Positions 1 through 12,711 of a stretch of DNA of 64,000 nucleotides are shown one piece after another. Both the position numbers and the translations under genes were made by a program. The DNA lies in contig OY987233.1 of the NCBI GenBank assembly GCA_963920705.1, positions 5,694,001-5,758,000 on the forward strand, read 5' to 3'. The stretch is from Odiellus spinosus. Its lineage: Eukaryota; Arthropoda; Arachnida; Opiliones; Phalangiidae. Each line of letters begins with the position of its first letter. The first letter of the stretch is position 1. The notes under the pieces were generated by a model that was not told where the DNA came from, did no database searches, and worked only from the letters and a program-made list of their open reading frames with translations.

Positions 1-151
1 CAATTTAGTGAAAAGAAGCGTTTCTGAAACGAATCTCACGTTTAAAATATATTTCCCCAAATTTATCTTCATTACTTCATTCGCTTTAAAGCCATTGGAT
101 GTAATGTAGTTTAAAAATAAATAGGGTTTAATATTATCACATGTAAATCAC

Positions 152-545
152 GTTTCAAGTTTACAACAAGGCATATTATCATTGGTATGTGGTTCTGAAA
201 GTTTTGTCGTCAGTGCTTTCGCCCGAGCCCCGAGGAGAGAGGGAAAAAAATCCAAAAACTCTAAAACGGTCGAGATACGGAATTCGAAATTGCCCTCTCT
301 AGCGGTTGAGATTGGAACTAAAGTAGGCGGGGTTAATATCGCCCTGAACTTTCTAGACGTTTACGGGGGTGAAAATGTATCGAGGGAAACCGACTCCCCC
401 CTCTCTCTCTCGAAACGAAGGAGCGTGTCTCGCCCGGCCGTCGCGATTTCGAGTCTGATTTACTCTAATAAGAATATACCGGGCCTGATCGCCTTTCTGT
501 ACAAATTTCGGAATACTTCGGGTGAAACCGTGGACTGAGAAAATC
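152..545 (+). repeat. Dispersed repeat O, copy 1 (~390 bp)
   Basis: This GC-richer block recurs with about 85-90% identity at 17150-17535, in the same orientation. Shared landmarks are the start around TATGTGGTTCTGAAAGTTTT, a CTCTCTCTCTCG tract and GGACTGAGAAAA near the end. The 118-codon frame inside it (182-538) is broken by indels in the second copy, so I do not treat it as a gene. Class unknown: no inverted termini were found. Confidence 0.75.
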
Positions 546-1009
546 GGACTCACTTCATTGTCACCCGCAGTAAGTCGTCTTATAAACTTGAAGGATGATT
601 TACTTGTGATATTATTTATTTAATTCCCCCTGATTTCGCCTTAAGAAAATCTTTTCACAGACAAAATTATATTCAAATGTTATTTACATTCGCCAAGCAG
701 ACAGGGCCCACAATTTTTTCGAAATCTTCATACTATAAAACATATTCGAGAAATTTCAAACAATTGGACACTTTTTAGTATTTAAATTAATTTCTAGTTT
801 GCGTTAAGTTTGGATATGAGTGAAGTGTTAACCAGATCACTTTTAAATATTCACCTGAAATTTCTAGTTAATTTACAGTTTAATTAACAAAGTTTCAATT
901 TGAAGGCAGTTAACCCTATTTATATTAATAGAACCACAATTAAAATGTACTTTCACGAGAAAGGCAGCTTGCAAGTAGAGCTCAGAATCGGATATCTATT
1001 ATCTTTTGT
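546..1009. other. Gene-free AT-rich stretch
   Basis: No coding frame supported. Around 770-850 there is a short dispersed motif (GACACTTTTTAGTATTTAAA) that recurs near 12,210 and, inverted, near 17,590. Confidence 0.6.
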
Positions 1010-1460
1010 TATTCGTATATTTTCATATATTTTATTTTCGGATAAATTGTTTGTAACTAAACAATGAAATTTCTATATTCGTATAATTGTTAAATGTATA
1101 AGGTTTACCCGAAGATAAGTGTTTGGCGCTTTATCTACGAACAAATTACTCGTTTTCAAACGTATAACGATGGATAAGAAAATTCGCGTTTCCAGAATTA
1201 GTCTAAATTTTAAGAAAAATATTTCAAATTGATTTTTAATTCGAAGAATATAAATAAAACAACGAAACTAAGATTTTAAATCATCTTTTTATTCGTTACT
1301 TTTCAGGAAAATAAATTTTGAATTTTTTTATCCGAACGTATAACGCGGATAATATTCTAAGATAAGGCCATTTTTGGATAAAAACGGATATGGATTATGT
1401 TTTTAGTGTATCTTCGAATAAGTTAACTCGAATGAAAAATAGTCTATTTTTAATCAAACA
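1010..1460. repeat. Dispersed repeat N, copy 1
   Basis: AT-rich block marked by CGGATAAATTGTTT, TTACCCGAAGATAAG and GTTTGGCGCTTTAT. It recurs at 16130-16445. Several CGTATAA/CGGATAA submotifs repeat within it. No inverted ends or coding capacity seen. Confidence 0.7.
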
Positions 1461-2039
1461 GATAATATACATCAGAATTTTATCCAATTAATAAAAATTA
1501 TACGAATTCCGAGATTTAGAGAATCACTAGAATTTTTCTGAATTAGTTTATAGTCAAGTTTAAATTTCTAGGAAATAAATAATTCTACTAAACAATTCAG
1601 GAACTTTTTTACCATCTTTCTGACCAGTATTGATATATGATATACTCCCCGAAAAACAGAACTTTTTTGTTTCGTGATACGAGGTATCCATATAAATTGT
1701 TATGAAATGTGGCTTTCCACAAACTACTCACGTAGGAAACCTCAAAATCGACCCGTATCTTAACGACATGGCAAATGTCGTAAAAATTCCAAAACAGCGC
1801 GTTCTTTGCTCGTAAAACTAGCTGGTATAAACCAAAGCTTATCGTCAAGTTCAAAAGGGGGTGAACCTTAAGTAATATGCGTCTTGTATACAATCTAACA
1901 CGGAAAAACGGACTCAAAAAATCTCAAAATTCCAAAAACGTTTCTCACGTAGTTAATCTATGAATTATATATTAGATTAAATATATAAATAGTAAATTAT
2001 TATTATTATTAGCGAGAAATTTATTATTTTAAACGTCTC

Positions 2040-2340
2040 ATTTTAAAGTGAGGCTGTCACCCATTTTCATGAACTCCAAATTGAAATTGAGTATCATTTT
2101 CGGAAAGATCGTTAAAAAACGATTCAAAAAATATACACATATGTCATAGAACAAAATTACAGCGACAGTAAAAATACATATTTTATAATCGCCATTTTCA
2201 AAAGTTTAAATTTAAAGTAAGCGAATTTCGTTGTAGTTGTATTAAAGGAATAATGAAGACGTGTAACGTGTTATTTTAATATATTTTGAGCGTAAAATAT
2301 GGATAAAAATCATAAAACTCATCAAAGATGGTCTCTTTTT
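2040..2340. repeat. Dispersed repeat I, copy 1
   Basis: Begins AAAGTGAGGCTGTCACCCAT and contains CATGAACTCCAAAT, GGAAAGATCGTTAAAAAACG and TTATAATCGCCATTTTC. Related copies are at 12712-13040 and 63482-63800, with inverted fragments at 11,680-11,860 and 32,340-32,520. The longer copies end with CGTAAAAGTACTTAATCC. Confidence 0.7.
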
Positions 2341-2473
2341 TGCAGTTAATTAACAAAATATTACTTCTTTGTTTAGGACTTGTCACAAAATCTACAGATA
2401 ATCCAGGATCATTAAAATTGGCGCTCGCTAGCTTTAGGTTTTATTGGTTGGGATTTTTCATCATTTTAACCAT

Positions 2474-2948
2474 TTAAAGGGAGCGTGAAGAAGAAAATCA
2501 AGAGATTTTTTATCGATTCTTCTACTAATTATAAAACCTATCCGCGTAGTTAATCATTCAGGAGATATATCCCAATGATTTTAAAACATCAAAATAGATC
2601 CATATTTCACTGTTCTTTTAAATTGAATCCCTTCAACCAATCGCGTAACGCCCTGCCTTCCAGCGAACAAAATACTCGTGGTACGCGCAATGTCATGCGC
2701 GTTATTTATCACATCTCGCGCTATAATTGCGCTTGACATAGCTCGTGCTACGAGTAATTTGTTCGTTGAAAGGCAAGACGTTACGCTATTGGTTGGAGGT
2801 ATTCAATTTAAAAGAACAGTGAAATCTGGATCTATTTTGATTTTTAAAATCATTGGGATATAATGTCCCGAATGATTAACTACGCGGATAGGTCTTATAA
2901 TTAGTAGAAAAAAAAATCACTTGATTTTCCTTTTCACCCCACCTTTAA
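2474..2948. mobile_element. Foldback element with long arms, TTAA-flanked (K)
   Basis: The two halves are near-complementary over about 170-190 bases. For example ACCTATCCGCGTAGTTAATC near 2537 is mirrored by GATTAACTACGCGGATAGGT near 2874, and AACAGTGAAAT-type sequence lies on both inner arms. Ends read TTAA-AGGGAGCGTGAA and, inverted, TTAA-AGGTGGGGTGAA. No transposase is encoded; the 61-codon frame at 2678 is part of the arm. Confidence 0.75.
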
Positions 2949-3388
2949 TATGAATATATAGACTTAGATGCCTCAAATTGAAACTTTGTTAATTAAACTG
3001 TAAATTAACTAGATATTAGGTTCTGTCGGGTTTTAATATAGTTTTAAAAGGGAAGTTGAACAGGAAATGATGAGTTTTTATTATTAATTCTGCTTCTAAA
3101 AATAAGATTGGGTAGTAAAACATTCGGAAATTTGTTTCTGAATTGTGGAAAAACCTTCTGATTTTCACATTGAACTTCCGACTAATCGTACGTTTGGCTT
3201 AATAAGGTCCCCTCGACACGCATTCACTCGCGATTAATCTCATTCAATTTTAATCATATTTTAAATGTCGATTTTGAATACATCAATTAAAACTAAAATA
3301 CAATAATTAAATTTACGTAATTCTTTCAATTGCTATATTAATTCAGTTTAAATTAATTTAATCTTTAGCTCATCATACATATATATAT

Positions 3389-3580
3389 AATTAATTTTAA
3401 TGTTTTGCAGAGATTTCAATTAATTTTAATGTTTTGCAGAGATTTCAATTAATTTTAATGTTTTGCAGAGATTTCAATTAATTTTAATGTTTTGCAGAGA
3501 TTTCAATTAATTTTAATGTTTTGCAGAGATTTCAATTAATTTTAAGGTTTTGCAGAGATTTCAATTAATTTTAATTATGT
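3389..3580. repeat. Tandem repeat, ~29-bp unit, about six copies
   Basis: The unit AGATTTCAATTAATTTTAATGTTTTGCAG-like sequence repeats head-to-tail six times with almost no divergence; the last unit has AAGGTTTTG. The near-identity suggests recent expansion. Confidence 0.9.
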
Positions 3581-3599
3581 CAGGAGTTTTAAATTAATC

Positions 3600-5840
3600 T
3601 AATCTTTAATTCATTAAATTCATTTTGGAAGACGTAATAGCTTATCTTTAATCTTTATCCGATTAAAATTCCCACATAAACGCGTACCTGAACGTCAAGG
3701 TAGTGGTATTTCTCTCCTCCGAGAAGAAGCCTAAAGAGATCTATTGATCCTAACAACCTCTGGCTGGCTAGCTTTTCAAGAAGCGTACGTGGAGATCGCT
3801 TAAATTTTCTAGAATCTAGAAACCGAGAGAATTTCTCCCAAAATAATGAAAGTCAGCGAGCTCCAAGCTGCTGTTCTGTTCCGAGAGAAAGACATTTGCA
3901 AAGCAAAGAAAACAAATCAAAATTTCTTACCTTCAGTATTTCGAAAAATGGTTTAATGTAGAAGAAATTGTCGAATTTATAACAAAATTTACGTTTGGAG
4001 GTAAAAAGAGTGATTTTTTGTTTTGTTTTTCGTAGTTTTTCTCGGGTTTATCCGCGTTTTTTAGTGAAATAGAGAATTTTCTAGTCTTGTTCTTGGTGGC
4101 GTTACTTCGAAAGAGTATCTGACGTTTGGGCGCTAGTGTCGGCTCGCTTTTAGCAAGCCCACAACTCCGAGAAGCGACTCGGTTTGGCCAATCAGAAGAG
4201 AGTTGAACGGACCAGGGTGGGGATCACTACATTTTAAAGTCCATACGTTACGTATGAACTTATTCCAGTATAAAGTAACGTTCGGATTGGGATTTAGGAA
4301 ATTGTATTGAGGAAAGAAGCGGTATTAGGTTTTTTCAAGTTCATGACTCTTATGTATTTTAGTTAAACAAATGTGTAAGAGAACAAGCCCAGACATTGAA
4401 GGGGAAGGAGCATAATTGCCACGGGTTCCAGCTCAATAGGGCCTCCGAGAACCAACCAAATGTGGGCACCTTTATCCTGGGATTAGAGTAAAAAAATGAA
4501 TACACTAGAAATAAAATTAAAACTTCATGGAAAATAGGCTTAGCTGGATTCATGAAGAACACCAGAATTTCTTCGCATTGAAGGGTCATCCACCAATGAG
4601 CAAAAGCACGTCGTTAAGCCGAGATCTCCATGAGACTTCCAATAGAATTTGATTGGTCGTTGACCCATCAATGCGAAGAAATTCGGGATATCCATGAATC
4701 CAGCTAAGCCTATTTTCCGGGTAAGTTTTAAATATATTTCTAGTTTAATTTTTATTTGTAATTTCTGATGGATTAAGCCTACTTAAACGATAAGGAATCG
4801 ATAAAAAATACTTGTTATTTGGTTGCATTCTCTCTTTAAAGACACGTGATATAGCCAGCCAATAAAAATTCAATTCAATGAGGTATAATCTCAGGTAATA
4901 TCTGGAGTCTGAAGGATCACGGATTAGCATAGGCAGAGCGAGGAAATTATCTCTCTTCTCTCCGCGCGCAAGTACTTTTTCCTTTGGCTAATAAGCAAGG
5001 GGTGGATCTAATATTACGAAACAGTAATTACCCCTCACGGTGGCCCTATTCTAGGTTTTTTATTTTTTTATTTATTTTTGGATCTGTGAACTGTAATTTA
5101 CAGAGAGAGGCTAGAGATTCATAATTTAGTTCCTGGTTGAACTTATATTACATATGGTCTTTAATTAACTGGAACCAGTGCTTATAAAACTATAGGATAT
5201 CTGGGTTGAGGTTCTTAAAATCTGTTTGTAGGTTCCCCTAGAATGTTCTCGCCGCCCCTTTGGCTCTAAATAATCGAACATAACATAGTGGAAAGGGGGA
5301 ACCAGTCCCACGCTGTTTCATCGATTTGCCCAAAGGCTCGATAAGAGATCTTAGTAGGTATATAAATTTTTCCACATATAGTTGGAAAAAAAAAGAAAAT
5401 TGTCAGAAGTTGATAATAGAAGATGGGAGACACTGAATCCATCCCTAATGCTTTTGTTGCATAAAGAGAGATTCAACAATTTCCTTGTATTGTTGGCTTG
5501 ATTGCAGTGCATACGGGTCCGCCTCCTAGCTAAGCCTAAATTAAGAAAATCAATATCAAAAAGGAATTAATTAAGGGGGAAGTCTGGTATTTTGAAATTT
5601 TCAAAAATTGACTAGAGCTATAGGTTCTATGGATCGTCTCAAGTGCTATAGGGTTATAGTGACAGTCTATCATCTATGTCCATTGGACCACTCTCAAACT
5701 ATGTTCACACTAGACAAGTCCGTTTTCAAACCGTGTCGAATGTTGAAATCGACTTTTCTTCATTTTGTGTCAAAAAATATCTACTGTTGACCCCAAAATT
5801 TTCCGTTATGACCTTTCCAAAACAGTTAAAAACAATTTCA
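3600..5840. other. Gene-free, repeat-containing stretch
   Basis: No supported gene. The interval 4540-4800 holds imperfect inverted sequence (AATGCGAAGAAATTC and its complement, AGCTAAGCCTATTTTCC), followed by CGATAAGGAATCGATAAAAA and GGTTGCATTCTC. These are the ends of the family F element also seen at 6890 and 19030. Confidence 0.5.
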
Positions 5841-5842
5841 TA

Positions 5843-6263
5843 AGCTACGGTCACACTAGCATTACTTAATCGATTTGAAACGGTAAAATCAAACCGATAT
5901 TCAAATCGCCAGGAATCGTTTTGACGTTCACGCATTATATGTATAAATCGATTTATTGTAGCTTCATCTATCGGTTGTTGAAACCTGGTTCCCGAAACGG
6001 TTTCGAGAAATGGAATCAAATCAATTCGAGAAAAGACGGTTCACATGACTCCTGAAAACGATTTAAATCGATTCCAAGGCCTAGTATGAACGCGGCTATT
6101 TATCGGTTGTTGAAACCGAATCAGTATGAAACTGGTTCCCGATGCAATTTCGAGAAATCGAATCAAATCGATTCGAGAAAATAGGGTTTCCCGTTCACAC
6201 GACTCTAGCGAAACGTTTTCAAACGGTTTAAATCGATTCCAAGGCCTAGTGTGAACGCAGTTA
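5843..6263 (-). mobile_element. Non-autonomous element B, copies 1 and 1b
   Basis: A family B copy runs from CTACGGTCACACTAGCATT to CTAGTATGAACGCG, directly followed by a 5'-truncated second copy ending CTAGTGTGAACGCAG. The ends are imperfect inverted repeats (GCGTTCATACTAG against GCGGTCACACTAG type). Internal landmarks are TCATCTATCGGTTGTTGAAACC and CGAGAAATCGAATC. Confidence 0.75.
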
Positions 6264-6885
6264 TAAAGTAAATATATTTAAAATGTATCAGAAACTATAT
6301 CAATATCCACAATAGATATTATTATTTATTTTAAACAAACCGTTAAAACATTTGTTGTTTAGGCGTATTTTAGTGCCTCCCTTCTAATTTCATCACCTTC
6401 TGATAATATGGAAGTTTTGTTTTATTTTTATTCGTTCAGCGACCGACAGAAAAGCGAAATAACATTTTATCGCGTGGAAGATATCCTTTTAACTCCATTT
6501 CGTCGGTAGATGTCCAGGGATTTGAGCTTCGAAGTAGATTCCATAGGCTTAAATTGTCCTTTTTGGACCTTTTTCAGTGACATTTCTATATATTATTAGA
6601 CTGAGTTTGAAAAGATCGTGAAAACTTGGGAAAATTAGTCTATTAAACTAGAAAATGGGCCAAAAGTTCAGGAAAAAGTCAAGGGATTTTAGAAAATGGA
6701 TCTAATACGTCACGGGAAAGTCTAGGATTTTATAATTTAGTATAAAGCTGTCTTAGAAATTTGGTAAATTGGAAATTATCTTAAAATGTTATTGGGGAAA
6801 GCGTGAGAATTTAAAAATATGGCAGAAGATCAAGGATTTTTTTTTAATTTGTAAATTAGAGTTAAATTAGAATTAAAGGTCTTGT
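6264..6885. other. Gene-free stretch
   Basis: No gene supported. Positions 6600-6840 are loosely related to the CAGGGAAAAGTCAGGG-type repeat J (GAAAAAGTCAAGGGATTTT, GGGAAAGTCTAGGATTTT). Confidence 0.5.
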
Positions 6886-7310
6886 TTTAAAGGAAGAATG
6901 CTACCTAACAACAAGTGATTTTTTATCGATTCTTTATCGTTTAAATAGGCCTAATCCATAGAGAAAAAAAATTACAAACAAATGTTAAACTAGAAATAAA
7001 TTTAAAACTTAACCATCAAAATAGGCTTAGCTGGATTCATGGAGATCACCTGAACTTCCCATATAAGAACAAGCGACCAATGACATTGATCCATGGTTTT
7101 TCAAAGGGGAATATATATCCTTTGCAAAAGTGTAAGCGAAATATGTCACCTCGCAGTTCGCTATACGTAAAATCCAATATGCGACAGAAACAGAAGTGAG
7201 TCATACAATTTGACCCTAATAACATGTTTTCGCGCACGTGAGAAAATAAAGCATAATCATAAGTATTAAAATGAGTGGCCGCAAACAAAAATGACGTCAT
7301 ATAACGTCCC
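6886..7310. mobile_element. Family F element, copy 2 (left end)
   Basis: Begins AAAGGAAGAATGCTACCTAACAACAAGTG, then TTTTTTATCGATTCTTTATCG, GGCCTAATCC and AGGCTTAGCTGGATTCATGG. It matches the outer part of 19030-19715 and, inverted, the 4540-4800 sequence. It preserves the uninterrupted CACTTGTTGTTAGG (inverted), used as the empty site for element E1. Confidence 0.6.
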
Positions 7311-7435
7311 AGTTTCCCAGAATCTTATTTTGAATTCTTACCAGCATCGGTATTGTATAAACAATGATTATATTAACTTAAATGGAAACCTTGCATTAGC
7401 TAAAATTAATAATTTTTAGACAATTTCAAATTTCA

Positions 7436-7946
7436 TAAGCCTAATTTCAAAGGTCGATTAAGCCTAATTTTACACGTCGATTAAGCCTAATTTCAAACGT
7501 CGATTAAGCCTAATTTCAAACGTTGATTAAGCCTAATTTCAAACGTTGATTAAGCCTAATTTCAAACGTTGATTAAGCCTAATTTCAAACGTTGATTAAG
7601 CCTAATTTCAAACGTCGATTAAGCCTAATTTCAAACGTCGATTAAGCATAATTCCGAACGTGGATTATGCCTAATTTCAAACGTCGATTAAGCCTAATTT
7701 CGAACGTGGATTAATCCTAATTTCAAACGTCGATTAAGCCTAATTTCAAACGTCGATTAAGCCTAATTTCAAACGTCGATTAAGCATAATTCCGAACGTG
7801 GATTATGCTTAATTTCAAACGTCGATTAAGCCTAATTTCGAACGTGGATTAATCCTAATTTCAAACGTCGATTAAGCCTAATTTCGAACGTGGATTAATC
7901 CTAATTTCAAACGTCGATTAAGCCTAATTTCAAACGTCGACTACGT
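7436..7946. repeat. Minisatellite, 23-bp unit, ~22 copies
   Basis: Head-to-tail units of GCCTAATTTCAAACGTCGATTAA with variants (TTCGAACGTGGATTAATC, TTCCGAACGTGGATTATGC). The rare variant TCCGAACGTGGATTATG occurs at 7653 and 7791, exactly 138 bp apart (six units), so a six-unit block was duplicated. Confidence 0.95.
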
Positions 7947-8512
7947 TTTCGCCCCTTCAAGCGATCCCCCAGTAAGGGGGTTACATGACGTCAGGCTGTT
8001 TCACACTTGGCCCGTTTGTAGTCTCTGTATACGGACGAAGTTAATTATTAAATTATTTCCTCAAAGAACTTTTTCAATTAAAAATAATCATTAAGGTTTA
8101 ACTTAATCTTCCTCGTATTTTAGGGAAATTATTTTGATATAATACAATATAAAATATTTTCACCCCAAAGGGGATTTAGCATTAATTAAATTGGGGTATT
8201 TTCATCTGAACTAAATCTAGTATTTTGTTTGCACAATTAAAAGTCTTAAGACTTATTCATAATTATTATAATAATGAAATCTTGTTAAACTAGAAGTTTA
8301 GCTTGAGAAATTCGCAAATGCGTAAAGTCCCGTTTTCAATCAAGATGTGCAGACTCCGAAAATATAATCGAAACTGGAGTTTTTAACCACTATTTGCCCT
8401 TTATTTAAATGAAAGGGTATTAAGTACTTTCACGAAAGAGACCACTCGAAAATAAACTCGGCTCTATAATAGCCACGCGACCATAGAATATATAGGATTC
8501 CAAATATTTCGA
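7947..8512. other. Gene-free stretch
   Basis: No supported gene. Positions 8405-8490 hold a fragment of repeat I (TTAAGTACTTTCACGAAAG, CCACGCGACCATAG). Confidence 0.5.
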
Positions 8513-8905
8513 AAAAGTCTATCACTTTATTCCATAAATGTCAACAACGCCACTTAGCTTAATACTATCAGCACAGGCCCAGTTTTAAGTCATAGCCCAT
8601 CACTTAAAAATAGACAAAAAAGTCATCTCCCCTGTCTGGCTCGAGTGATTTGGACTCTTCCTCGATATTTTGAGTTTGGAGAGAGGGACGGAATTCAGGC
8701 GTTCCGCGCTTGACTATATTGTCTTCCCTCCCAACTCCGGAATTTCTCCGCAGAGTGTCGCTTCCTCCGTTCATTATTTACACGGCGACTGCGGCCGCTA
8801 GAGTGTCTCGAATCAGAATCTGCCGGTACATTTAAACGGACCTTTGCTGATATTATTAAGCTACGGGGCGCTGTTTACTTTTATGGAATAAAGTGATAGA
8901 CTTTT
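8513..8905. mobile_element. Non-autonomous element C, copy 1 (~393 bp)
   Basis: Terminal inverted repeats AAGTCTATCACTTTATTCCA (left) and TGGAATAAAGTGATAGACTT (right), extending inward with interruptions through AACGCC...AGCTTAATACTATCAGC. The GC-rich middle includes GGCGACTGCGGCCGC. No coding frame. Confidence 0.85.
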
Positions 8906-9322
8906 GATCATATATATAAATAATTTGAATCGTTTTTTAACAATCTTTCCGAAAATTCTACTAAAATCTATTTGAAACTCAGAAACGATGACTTCATCAC
9001 TTGAAACTATCTTCAGGGCGTTTTCTTCAATTTTAAACAAGATATTCTTCTATTCGATGGGATTTAGTTAAAAACTACTTTAATCCCGTATAAGGATTAA
9101 CATCGTGTGGTAATTCGCCATAATTTGGTCATTTAGTAAGTTTAAACACAAAATTCTATGTATATTTTGAATGAGTGGATGGTTCCTGAGGCCAATGCCT
9201 CCCAGTTGCCTTTTTTAAAACCGCCTGCCCGCATCTCATAAACTCTTTACGATTTATCTTATTTAAAGTGATAGCATCACCTTAGAGGAGGGAGTCTTAT
9301 GGAGGGGACAATACCATACAGA

Positions 9323-9608
9323 CAAAAATCCATCACTTTATTTCATAAAAGTAAACATCGCCCCGTAGCTTAATACTATCATCAAAGGCCAGTTTTACGT
9401 CATAGCCCATCATTTAAAAACTAGCCAAAAAAATCATCATCCCTGTCTGCTTCGAGTGGTTTGAACTCTTCCTCGATATTTGTGTTGGGGCAGAAGGACG
9501 GAGCGTATGCTCATTAAGTGATGGGCTTTGACGTAAAACTGGACCTTTGCTGATAGTATTAAGCTTGGGGGCGTTATTTACTTTTATGAATAAAGTGATG
9601 GACTTTTG
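9323..9608. mobile_element. Non-autonomous element C, copy 2 (~286 bp)
   Basis: Ends AAAATCCATCACTTTATTTC and GAATAAAGTGATGGACTTTT. It lacks about 110 bases of the centre seen at 8513-8905. Confidence 0.85.
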
Positions 9609-10362
9609 ATTATATAATTATCTCTAGGTACGTCAGTCTGTCCATTTGTGGGGAACGGTAAAATGCACACGCAGAGAGATGCGCTATAATAAACTTCGTT
9701 CCAAACTCCGGTTGATACATTTTTATCTCATAGTTCTCTTTCATTAGTTTGATAAATTATTCTTACTATATGAATAGATTTCAAATTAATTTCAGTATGT
9801 ACAAAACTAGGGTCCTTTTATCTAAAAGATAATGGTTTCATAAAGATTACGATCAAGATAGCTTTCAAACTCTGTACGGGTTGAAATTTCAACCCGATTA
9901 TTCTAAATTGATGATAATCTTTTTTTCTTTTCAAAGATTACCTATAATGCTAATACGTTATTACATTACATTATTTCAATTTTTACCGACTCTTCAGACT
10001 TTATTTGAGGTCTTTATATCTTCACGAGTACTTGTATTAGCAAGGTGGGTAGCATCTGTGGCCAAAATAATTTTCCTTGGGGAGACACTGGTTCGCTCTG
10101 GCTGGTGAGAAGAGTATTAGCGTGCTATACTTCTGTTCAAGTGAAGTTTACTAAACGACAGAAAGCCAAAGCGAATTGATACACAATGCTAAAGATCTTA
10201 GGGTAAAAATAGTCTCTACAAACTTAGTTTAAAGGGAGAATGAAGTCTGATTTTCTATCGATTCGATTCGTTTCGTTAAAATGAAGCTATCACAATTGGA
10301 ATTAGAGTTGCATTTTCGGAAATATCGTTATAAAAACGATTCAGAAGTTTCAAACAATTAAG

Positions 10363-10857
10363 TTGCGTTCATACTAGGCCTTGGAATCGATTTAAACTGT
10401 TTCAATACGTTTCGCTACAGTCGTGTGAACGGGATTCGATTTCTCGAAACCGCTTCGAGAACCAGTTTCATACCGATTCGGTTTCAACAATCGATAGATG
10501 AAGCTACAATAAATCGATTTATAAAGATAATGCGTGAACACGTGACGCTTAAAACGATTCCTGGCGATTTGATTATCGGTATGATTTCACCATTTCAAAT
10601 CGATTAAGAAATGCTAGTGTGACCGGAGCTTGTGTGAACGGGAAACCGTTTTTCTTGAATCAATTTATTGAAACTGCTCCGGGAACCAGTTTCATACCGA
10701 TTCGGCTTCAATAACCTACATATGAAACTAGTATAAATTGATTTATGAAAAGGATGTGTGAACAGATGTAGCTTAAAACAATTACGAGCGATTTAAATAT
10801 CGGTTTTATTATACCGATTAAAATCGATTTGGATACACTAGTGTGACTTTAGCCTTA
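10363..10857 (+). mobile_element. Non-autonomous element B, copies 2 and 2b
   Basis: The plus-orientation copy starts GCGTTCATACTAGGCCTTGG and ends GCTAGTGTGACCGGAGC. A second, diverged and truncated copy follows and ends CACTAGTGTGACTTTAGCC. As at 5843-6263, a complete and a truncated copy lie head to tail. Confidence 0.75.
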
Positions 10858-12711
10858 TTCTCACAGTGAAACCGTCACGACTTATAGGCGCGCGCATTTG
10901 TACTTTGATCTGAAACTTTTTAATGACGAGATATCAATAATTCCATGGATCCCTGTTAAGCTTAATATCCCAGTTAAAAATTGATTTCTAGCTTAATATT
11001 TCTTTGAATTTTTTTTTCTAATGAGCTTCATTCTCTCTTTAAGGCCTTTAAAAACAGACCCTAATAAAACGCTGTTACAACGTTGGCCGAGAAAAATCTT
11101 AGGCCGGAAAATTACTTTTGTGCACAAGCAGCTGTTGGCCTCGTTCGGCGCAAATTTCTTATCGATTTCCAATATCATCATGGGGCCATTTTTAACAAAC
11201 CTGAAAAGCAGTTTAGTTATATAGAGAGCGCCTGAAAAAAATACCCAACGAGTTACGAAAAGTTACTTACACCAAAAACAATTTAAGTACGTAAGTTACG
11301 CAACCCCTGGCAGGACTCGAAATGTGAGTAGAGTGGAGGGTTTATTCCCCCTCAAATTGACCTTCTAACAGCTTCACCGTATTTATTAAAGACACGTGAT
11401 ATAATAAGCCAATAAAAATCCATTTCGATGAGGTAATCTTTCCCCGGTAATATCTCGAGAGACTCTAGTCTGAAGGCTCACGTTCTAGGATAGGTACTAG
11501 GTAGAGAGATGAAAATTTATATCTCTTCTCTCCGCGCCCGCAGACGCAAACTATTTGTACTGGATACTTTAACGTTTTTACTCCTAGGAATAGGCAAAGG
11601 GAAAGGATTTAGGAATCAGTTTTCACTTCTCACAGAACTAGTCGGTGCCCCTGTACTAAGCTTTCAGGATTAAGTACTTTTACTAAAAAAACCGCGCGAA
11701 AGCGACTTTATCTCTTGGGCCAGAACGTGCGGAATCAACTGTTGATTTTACAATAGCAACGCGACCATAGTGATGACGTAGTATTGTGGGGAATTTTATT
11801 TTAAAATCTTTAGTAAATGGCGATTATAAAATATGTATTTTTACTGTAGTTGTAATTTTATTACAATATGTATATATATTTTCAATCGTTTTTACACTCA
11901 ATTTTTTTCGCAGTTCAACAAATCAATTAATTTTCCTCTTCATCTTCCCTTTAAGAATTTAGATGGTATTGTAATATCGCGCACTTTCTTCATTTATTTG
12001 TTTGCTTCTTTGAATTTATCAATCAATATGTATTTTAACCTACATACGGTTAAGACAAAAAGTTAAACAAGTGTAAACAAAATCGATCAGCAGATGATGA
12101 CTGGTCGTGTTAGACCACACCCGTAGCTTGACCCCTAACTGGGTGTCACTCTTTAAAGGGAAACTTGGAGCTAAAAATGGAATAGATTTTGAATTTATTT
12201 TCGCAATTTTTAGACACTTTTTTTGGTGTTTAAATTAATTTCTGAAGTTTGGTAAAATTTGAATAAAAGTAAATATAAATTCGGACCAATCATATTATTT
12301 CAGACTTCAACAGTGCTTGCAATGTCTTATAACATTAAAAGAATAGGCCGGCGTTGATGCCAAAGACCTTGGCCATTAAACTCTGGCCTATTAATGTTAG
12401 GGCATAATTGTATTCATAATATGGTGTGCAGATTCGGAAAATAAATTCAAAAGCTGTTCCGTATTTAGCTCCAAGTTTCCCTTTAAAAATAACACGTTAT
12501 ACCTCTTCATTATCTCTTTATCGTTTGTATCTATGCGGGTTTTTAGTTTCTTCGGTAGATCTTGAATTTGAACTTCTGTCCTTAACCCTTTCAACCATTA
12601 ATGGTTACTAGCTAACGCCCATTTAAAAAAAAAAAAAAAAAAAAAAAAGATTTACTGTAATAAATTTCAAACCAAATATAATCGACAGATTTTAGAACGA
12701 AAGGAATTTTT
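10858..12711. other. Gene-free stretch
   Basis: No supported gene. Contents: paired inverted CTTTAAGGCC-type sequence near 11,040; an inverted fragment of repeat I at 11,680-11,860; an inverted CTTGGCCATTAA-like segment near 12,340-12,400; and a poly(A) run at 12,626-12,648. Confidence 0.5.

Noticed and set aside
182-538. 118-codon frame near the left edge
   Set aside because: Lies within dispersed repeat O, whose second copy (17150-17535) has frame-breaking indels.
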